From contig FJOG01000003.1 in assembly GCA_900073065.1 (NCBI GenBank), forward strand, positions 2,358,133 through 2,422,132: a stretch of 64,000 nucleotides of DNA. Reading direction: 5' to 3'. Origin of the DNA: Phialocephala subalpina (Eukaryota > Ascomycota > Leotiomycetes > Helotiales > Mollisiaceae). A program made the translations under genes and the position numbers. Of this stretch, positions 57,481 to 64,000 are shown piece after piece; positions within the stretch are counted from its first letter, which is position 1; every line of letters starts with the position of its first letter. The notes beneath the pieces were generated by a model that was not told the DNA's origin, made no database searches, and saw only the letters and a list, made by a program, of their open reading frames with translations.

Positions 57481-58931
57481 GAATTTGGGTGGTGCTAAGA
57501 TGACTTTCAATTACTGCATTTCCTATTTCATGTTTGAGCTCTTACCTATTGAATTTGCTGTCCGTTTTCAAATATTGAACTTGGATGTCAAGCGATAAAT
57601 TTTTTCGATTTGAGTAGATACTACAGGACAGCAAAGATCCAGTCCTTCCAGCAAGTCCCGTCCCTATATACTCCATGACCACAAAACCCTTGCCGCTCAA
57701 TTCCTCAAAAGCAGCCTCTCGCAGCCATTCCATTGCTCACATTATACAGCACATTCTTCCAACCCTGACGCTGCGTCCGACGTCGTGTTCCTAGGCAGAA
57801 ATCACAAAAGAAGCACATCTCCAAGGAGAAACATCTTTTCACCCAAGCTCGCAGCTCCATCCTCGTCATTCGGTCCTCACTGTAGCACCACATGATGCGA
57901 TGGAGCCAAGCGGGAGACTCGGAACAAGGTCGGACAAATTATGTCCCACCGACCTTTGTCGCTCTCTCACCATGAGGTGGGGGTTTGTCATCTTGATCTG
58001 GCAATATTGACGATTGCTTAGTCGCGCTGTAGCTGGTCCCTATATGTTTCCGGTCGCTCAGGAGCACCACATTCCCGAAGGGAGGGGTTCGTGCAACCTG
58101 TTGTATGGACCACTCACGAAGGTCAGGGGGACACAATTCGGCTTTGGATACCAGGATCCCTACCTTTGCATGCCAATTATCCCGAGATATAAACGCAGAG
58201 AAGGGGAGATGTATATTTGCTTTGTAAGCATAGGGAAATATCGTAGGATCAACATCTAGCATTTGTACCCAATCAATCCGGAGCTGTGGACCATGAGGCC
58301 AGTGACTGGTATTGCGCTGGACATTGAAGATGACGAAAATGCTAAGTTTGTCCAGGACATTGGAGTGTTTAGCTTGGATGTGCGACTACTCTCGTCTAAC
58401 CAGGTGTCAGGACGTCCCTTCCTTCAATGTAATCAGTAACGATGACCAGCTGAGAAGTCTTCCTACCTCTTGTGCTTCTCAATCAAGAGACACGTCCATT
58501 TTCGGAAAGGACACCACGCAACGATGGAAGGAACGCACGACAAGCGAGACCAGAGGGCAAGGACAGCCTTTCCTCGATCTCTGACAGAATCTTGGACATT
58601 CCAGCTCCCAGAATATACCAGCGCTTTCCGGACATTGAGCGCTCGAAAGTTTCGATCTTGCCAGACAGATGCACCCTACATCATGGATGTGAGGAAAGAG
58701 GTATCATTGACAGCAATGACTCTCCCGTAATGACTCCTGTGCTGCTCGGAATGTCTCCCTTCGTTTATGCTTCAGAATTCTGTTTCAGAATTGGAAAGAA
58801 GAGACTCTCACGGCATATCTATCCCAACAATATAGTCAATGACACATTCATTTCAATCCAGCCGTTATTCATGTCCTTCGCATCTTTTTCCAATTTGAGC
58901 GACTAACATTTTACCATCACCACTCAGCCAT
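57481..58931. other. intergenic, nothing supported
   Basis: Flank of the P450nor relic and 3' flank of xanthine dehydrogenase. Frames at 57939-58262 (-) and 58312-58906 (+) have no recognisable motif. Confidence 0.45.
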
Positions 58932-61900
58932 CTAAATCGAAATAAAGAAACTCTTCTCCCCCTCCTTCGGCTCCACAAACACCCTCTTCACAATCGGATC
59001 CACACAACTAACTCTGATCCTCTCCGGCGTCGCCGGACTCTCAAGAACCAACAACCCATCATCCTTCTCATCCACCCCCTTCGTAGCCTCAACACCATAC
59101 TGTTTCCTCGCAGCCTTCAACGCATCACGAATAGCAAAGAATACCACACTACCCATGAACAACGGCGGCTCACCCACACCTCGACTTCTCTGAATCGTCT
59201 GGAGATTCTCCCAAGTAACACCTTTGAGCATCGAGACGTTGAATTCTTGAGGGATGTCTCTGAAGCCGGGGATCTTATATGCACCGGGACCACGGGTAGC
59301 GAGTTGGCCTTTCATAGGTCCGTCGCGGAACCAGAGGGATTCTTCCATGGTGAAGAGTCCCATGCCTTGGACAAAGGCTCCTTCGATTTGTCCGTAGTCG
59401 ATGGAGGGATTGATCGAGCGGCCAATGTCCATCTTGATATCAGCGCGAAGACAAGTCCAATCTCCGGTTAAGGTATCAACTTCGACTTCAGCGGCTGAAA
59501 CACCTTGGGTGAAGTAGAAGAACATCTGACCGGTGTTGGGTCCCCAGGTGTAGCCGATGTCCGGAGTCTTGTAGAAGCCGTTTGCGGAGAGATTTACACG
59601 ATCGAAGTAGGCGGCGCTCGCGAGCTTATGCATCGGTGCGTCTTTGCCGAACTTTTCACGGTAAGGCTTCAGACGCTCATTAATTTGAGCACATGCGTTA
59701 AAGATGGCATAACCGTTGAGGTCGGAAGAGGCGGAGGCGGCGGTAGATGAGGTGTTAGCAACCGTGTTGGTGGCTGTTTCGGAGATGAAGACATCGGATA
59801 ACGGGACACCTAGAGCTTCTGCTGCTATCATAGTCTACAAGAAGTTAACATGTGGTTTCAAAGGATGGTTAGAAGTCGAGGAGTCGAGCGCATTGAGAGC
59901 TCTCTTAACTCCTCCCAAGACATGTTTCAGGAGCTCGACTCCCCAGGAAATGGTAGATCTAGGGCGGGATTTATACATACCATCTTCGTGTGGAGTCCTT
60001 GTCCCATTTCTGTTCCACCATGGGCAACAAGAACTGAGCCGTCGTGGTAGATGTGGACTAGAGCACCAGCTTGGTTCAGGAATAGTGCTGTGAACGAGAT
60101 GCCGAACTTGGTAGGAACGATCGCAAGTCCTCGCTTCTTCCATTTGTGGGTGGCGTTGAATTTCGTCACTGCCTCCCTACGTTCTGCGTAGGACATCTCC
60201 TCTTGAACTTGCTTATACATGGTCGGGACGTGCCAATCTTTCAAGCTATAAATCTCGGAGTTAGCGTTCCTATTTCAAGCACTTCGAAGAGGGGAGGACA
60301 GGAGAATGTCCCAGAAGTCTCCGGACATTCAAGAGTCCCGAAACAAAGAGGAAAGGGAAATATTGCTCTGGGATGGTGGGCTTACCTCTGGTTGAAGTGA
60401 GTTTCCTCCAGTGGTTTGTAAAAATTGATCTCTCGAAGCCTCTCTACTGGGATATCGAGGCGATCCGCAATTTCTTCCATATACGACTCGGCGATAAAGA
60501 TGCCTTGAGGTCCACCAAAACCACGGAAAGCTGTGTTGGACATCGTGTTTGTCTTGGCCAGTCTGCCTCGAACATTGGTATGTGGAATGAGATAGCAACC
60601 ATCGATGTGAGACAAAGCTCTATCTGTTCCCCAAAATCTCGGAGTTAGTATGCTTCTTTCAGATGTTTGAGAAAGTTCCAGGACTAGCGGGACCTTGGCG
60701 GGGAGTAACCGAGTGTTTCAAGACTCTTGACACAGCGCAGAGGAAACAATGCTCCTAGAAGGCGAGACTTACCACAGACTGCAGCACTGAGATCTTGTGA
60801 CCAGCCTGCATTGCAGAAGACGTCTGCATCAAGTGCTTGGAGCTTTCCGTCACTGTTAACTCCTACCTTCCACCGGGCGAGGAAAGGATGTCTTTGGCCC
60901 GAGGTAATCATATCCTCATCACGATTCAGCTGACAACGGACTGGTCGTCCAGTCTTCTTTGCCGCCAGAGCGCAGATGCCAGTCAGTTGAATTGACCTAC
61001 ACCCAAGATCTCGGTGTCAGTATTACTATTTTAAGCAATTCAAAGAAGAGAGGAGAATGTTCCAGGAGCCTCGGGATATTTAAGGCTCTCGGGGAAAGGG
61101 GAATATGAAGGTGGGCTTACCTCGTTTCTTTCCCTCCAAACCCACCACCAAGGCGCTTGACCTTAGAGACGACCTTGTTAGCAGCCACATTAGTAACCTG
61201 TGCAACATATGTTTGACTATTGAAGGTCAGATAATGTACCCAGACTGGTTGGGACAACTTACGTCTCGGTTGGATTCTGAGTACTGGCATAGATCTCCAT
61301 CTCGCCATCCTCAGGTTTTGGCACGGCTACACAGGCTTGGGTTTCAAGGTAGAAATGCTCCTGTCCACCCATTCTGGTGACACCAGTGAACACATGATCG
61401 GCAGTCTTGAACGCCTCCTCCGTGTCTCCCTTCTGGATGTATCGGTAATGCTCGAAGAAACTCTCTTTCTCGATAGCTTCTTCGATTGTGAAAATGGTCG
61501 GAAGCTCCTCGTAATCAACCTTCACAGCTCTGGCTCCAGCCTCTGCATGTTTAGCACTGTCAGCCAAGATAATGCCAATAGGTTGACCTGCTGTGAAGAC
61601 CTCATCGACAGCGAAGAAAACCTCATCGCAGACAGGAGCTCCCCATTTGTTGGCTTCGGGAGACGGCATGTCTGTGTGATCAACCCACTCAACAACTCCT
61701 GGTAGGTCCATTGCCGGAGAGTAGTCAACAGAAAGAAGCTTTGCATGTGCTTTCGTTGAAAGCACAAGACATCCGTATAACTCGTTTTTCTGCACTGGGA
61801 TATCATCCGTGTACTGAGCTTCTCCACAAGTTTGCTTCAGTGCTGCCACATGTGGGTTCGCCTTTCCAAGGATCTTCTGCTGGTATGCAACGGTAGACTC

Positions 61901-63795
61901 TCGGTCTTCCTTCCCATGAGAGATCATTCTCTCAATCTCCTCAATAACCTCATCGTCCACATCGGCTTCGTTGACCTCCAACTTGGAGAGCACCTCGTGA
62001 TAGAAGCGATAGAAAAATCCAAGAGCAAGGGACTTCCGGTAAGTAGCCATACCACCTGGGACACCAAACCTCAGATCAAAGTCTTGCTCCAAGGCATTCA
62101 TCGTGCCCTCCAATGTCGCAGGATTTGTCAACTTCTTGCCTACGAGGTAAGTGCTGGCAGTTTTAGCAGCGATAGTGATTGGTGCCATACCTACCCAAGA
62201 TCTAGGAGTTAGCATTCCTATATCAAGCAAGCACTTTAGAGAGGAGGGAGAATGTTCCAGGAGTCTTGGGACATTTAAATCTCTCGAAACAAAGAGGAAC
62301 AGGGAAAATGGACTGAGAAGGTGGGCCTACCGCCGTACACGAGATCGGCACTCTCAACCACGTTGGAATCGCTGAGGGAAATTCTCATAGCCGCATTGAC
62401 GATGGCAATATCGTCATCTTTTCGCTTAGATTGCTTGTATGCTGACAAGAATTCTCCCTTTGCGCTCGTTACTGGAATACGAATGCTGGATATGATGGCA
62501 TCTGCTGGTAGTGCTGTTGTCCGATAACCTTTGAAAAATTGGGACATAGGTATCTCAGTCTCCTTATCCAAGGATCTGGCGACGAGGATGGCGTTTGATG
62601 CAACAAAAACAGGATTCAAATCAGAGATTGGGGATGCTGTTGCTAGATTGCCAGCAGGTGTACCGACATTTCTGATTTGACGACCTGCGAAATATTTGAG
62701 CTGCTTATGAATTGCAGCAAAGACCTGACCTCGCACAGGTCCATAATGCTCGAGTGCTTGAAGGCAAATGTTCTCCAGATCCGTAAGAACGACGTTTCCG
62801 CCAATCTCCAAATGGTCATGCTTGAAAGAGAATTGTCTCAATTCTGGGATGTCGCCTACAAACACCGAGGCCGTGTATTGCATCGCCTTGAACTTGATCT
62901 CGATCTGTGTCTCGGTACTTCCACCGATAATCTTGGCTGATGGGTACACACTCTTGATTTCCAAGAGTTGCTCCATTGTCACAGGTCGGTACCATCTCTT
63001 TATCTTGTTTCCAAAAGCTAGAGGCTTGAATTCGTGCTTGGTAAGAGGAGGTGGGAATATGAGTTCGGTGTCTGGGTTGTACTCGATGAATCCAGGTGGT
63101 GTAAATCGCTTGATGGGTTGACCATCCATGAGGTCTTTGTCTTTGCAACATCCGCTAGAAGAGTTACCATTCTCCATGCAGCAGCCACCGCCGCCATTGG
63201 TCTTGGCTTTGCCACAAGACTTGTCGACACTGAATGTCTGAGCAGCATCGAGAATAGGGCGATAGCCAGTACATCTGCAAAGGTTGCCGTCGAATGCTTC
63301 TTCCACATCATGCTCTGAGGGGCTCGAGTCGTTTCTAAGCAGAGCATAGAGACTCATGACAATACCAGGCGTACAGAATCCGCACTGACTGCCATTGCCC
63401 TTAGCAATTCTCTCTTGTGTGGGATGTGGCCTCTTGACATTTCCAATTCCCTCGATTGTGATAACGTGCTTGCCATCCACACTAACCAGTGGCGCCAGAC
63501 ATGCATTGACGCTTGCATGGTATATCTTCTTCGTGGTGGGGTTGTATTGAGAGACGACAACTGTGCAAGCTCCGCATCCTCCTTCGGCACAACCAAGCTT
63601 TGTGCCGGTGAGACCAATGCCACGAAGGTATTCAAGGAGAGTTATCTCGGGGTCGATATTGTCCAGCACAACGCGAGTGCCATTGAGGTAGAATCGAAGG
63701 GAGTCATCGTATGCCGTCGTAACGGAAGCAAGGGAGTGAGTGGCGGAATTCGAGACGGCAGGGGCAGGTTCAGGAGACATCGCAATAGGTGCCAT
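58932..63795 (-). CDS. hxA: xanthine dehydrogenase (purine hydroxylase I)
   Basis: A complete molybdo-flavoenzyme of 1372 residues that oxidises hypoxanthine and xanthine to uric acid in cytosolic purine breakdown. Exons: 62331-63795, 61263-62190, 61121-61216, 60773-60996, 60386-60623, 59981-60245, 58932-59834 (4119 nt). The plant-type 2Fe-2S cluster is GCAEGGCGACTVVV; the second cluster has QCGFCTPGIVMSLY and GNLCRCTGYRPIL. FAD binding is AKIIGGSTETQIEIKFK. Molybdopterin loops are RLGGGFGGKETR, NTAFRGFGGPQG and HGGTEMGQGLHTKM; the catalytic Glu is in RGVGEPPLFMGS. The start MAPIAMSPEPAP at 63795 is preferred over an upstream in-frame ATG at 63912. A Cys/Gly-rich insert (GGGGCCMENGNSSSGCCKDK) lies between the Fe-S and FAD parts. 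Four of six introns are homologous introner-like copies. Confidence 0.96.
59835..59980 (-). repeat. hairpin-forming last intron of hxA (146 nt)
   Basis: GTATGT...TTGTAG, similar in length to the introner-like copies but without their end boxes. It contains the inverted repeat GGAGTCGAGC / GCTCGACTCC and an inner GAGCTC-type palindrome, so it can fold strongly. It may be an old, diverged copy or an unrelated intron. Confidence 0.5.
60246..60385 (-). repeat. introner-like intron C of hxA (140 nt)
   Basis: Starts GTAAGCCCACCATC, shares CCTCTTTGTTTCG with intron A, central box TTCTGGGACATTCTC, 3' box AACGCTAACTCCGAGATT, ends TATAG. Phase 2. Confidence 0.88.
60624..60772 (-). repeat. introner-like intron D of hxA (149 nt)
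   Basis: Starts GTAAGTCTCGCCTTC, central box GTCCTGGAACTTTCTC, 3' box CATACTAACTCCGAGATT, ends GAACAG. It is the closest relative of the 149-nt intron in the 2EXR gene at 32780-32928. Confidence 0.85.
60997..61120 (-). repeat. introner-like intron B of hxA (124 nt)
   Basis: Starts GTAAGCCCACCTTC, central box CTCCTGGAACATTCTC identical to intron A, 3' box ATACTGACACCGAGATC, ends GGTGTAG. Phase 2. Confidence 0.88.
61217..61262 (-). other. ordinary short intron of hxA (46 nt)
   Basis: GTAAGT...TCAATAG with a CTGAC branch site. It has none of the introner boxes and serves as an internal contrast to the long homologous introns of the same gene. Confidence 0.8.
62191..62330 (-). repeat. introner-like intron A of hxA (140 nt)
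   Basis: In coding orientation it starts GTAGGCCCACCTTCTC, has the central box CTCCTGGAACATTCTC and the 3' box AATGCTAACTCCTAGATC, and ends GGGTAG. Phase 1. Confidence 0.88.
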
Positions 63796-64000
63796 GATGG
63801 CGGAAGGTGTGTATCTTGAAGCTATATTGAATCTGACAGCTCCTAGCTCCTGCTTGAACTCATCTCTCAGTAATGGGGGGGTTTGCTCCGTGCAAAGCAA
63901 TTCAATCAACAAAGCTTGAAAGATTCGATATCATTAAAGGAAAGGACGAGAGATGAAAAGAATACGAAGGAGAGAACAGAAGAAATGTAGTTTCTTCTTC
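63796..64000 (-). promoter_or_regulatory. 5' flank of hxA (partial)
   Basis: Upstream leader of xanthine dehydrogenase, cut by the window end. An in-frame ATG at 63912 exists but the extra residues do not resemble the enzyme's N-terminus. Confidence 0.45.

Noticed and set aside
1..64000. CRISPR arrays, bacterial operons, riboswitches, rRNA or tRNA genes
   Set aside because: None seen; the window is typical nuclear DNA of an ascomycete with spliceosomal introns.

Overview
The window is from a filamentous ascomycete (Pezizomycotina). Genes carry short GT-AG introns with CTNAC-type branch sites. The lineage-typical families include an NWD/NACHT/ankyrin STAND receptor, several 2EXR-domain genes, a fungal Zn2Cys6 regulator, CBM1/GH5 cellulase remains and a P450nor relic. 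Repeated homologous introns of the introner-like type point towards Dothideomycetes, but I cannot fix class or species from the sequence alone.

Layout. 1-5.6 kb: 3' part of an ARMH3-like Armadillo protein gene, then the plasma-membrane fusion protein PRM1. 6.6-11.2 kb: a broken NLR-type receptor gene. 12-13.9 kb: a salicylate-hydroxylase-like FAD monooxygenase converging tail-to-tail on a small secreted chorismate-mutase-like protein. 14.4-17.3 kb: two relics, a CBM1/GH5 endoglucanase and a 2EXR gene. 18.4-29.1 kb: mostly housekeeping genes (BDF1, an Utp12-domain nucleolar protein, a membrane-anchored SGNH-like protein, a TSTD2/TrhO-like rhodanese). 29.5-33.9 kb: three tandem 2EXR genes, the middle one broken. 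34-44 kb: Zn2Cys6 regulator, kynurenine aminotransferase BNA3, Dsc3, an FAD amine-oxidase-like protein and the SNARE VTI1. 44.8-48.3 kb: a decayed P450 interrupted by a Tc1/mariner-like element. 49.5-57.5 kb: a broken conserved fungal gene, two C2H2 zinc-finger genes and a P450nor (CYP55) relic. 58.9-63.8 kb: a complete xanthine dehydrogenase gene.

Main observations. (1) Four of the six xanthine dehydrogenase introns are copies of one another. The same intron family appears twice more, once full length and once internally deleted, in the 2EXR gene at 32.7-33.9 kb, about 27 kb away. These look like introner-like elements, i.e. spliceosomal introns that multiply. (2) A salicylate-hydroxylase-like enzyme and a secreted AroQ-type chorismate mutase lie 56 bp apart, both plausibly acting on chorismate/salicylate metabolism. 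(3) Seven accessory genes are pseudogenes, and most of their nonsense codons can be explained by C:G to T:A changes (CAG, CGA or TGG to stop), as expected of mild RIP-like mutation or ordinary transition decay. (4) The transposon has perfect 37-bp inverted repeats but a dead transposase.

Exon coordinates were worked out by hand from splice signals and reading frame. For each multi-exon gene called intact the summed exon length is a multiple of three. The first junction of the gene truncated at the left window edge is unresolved.
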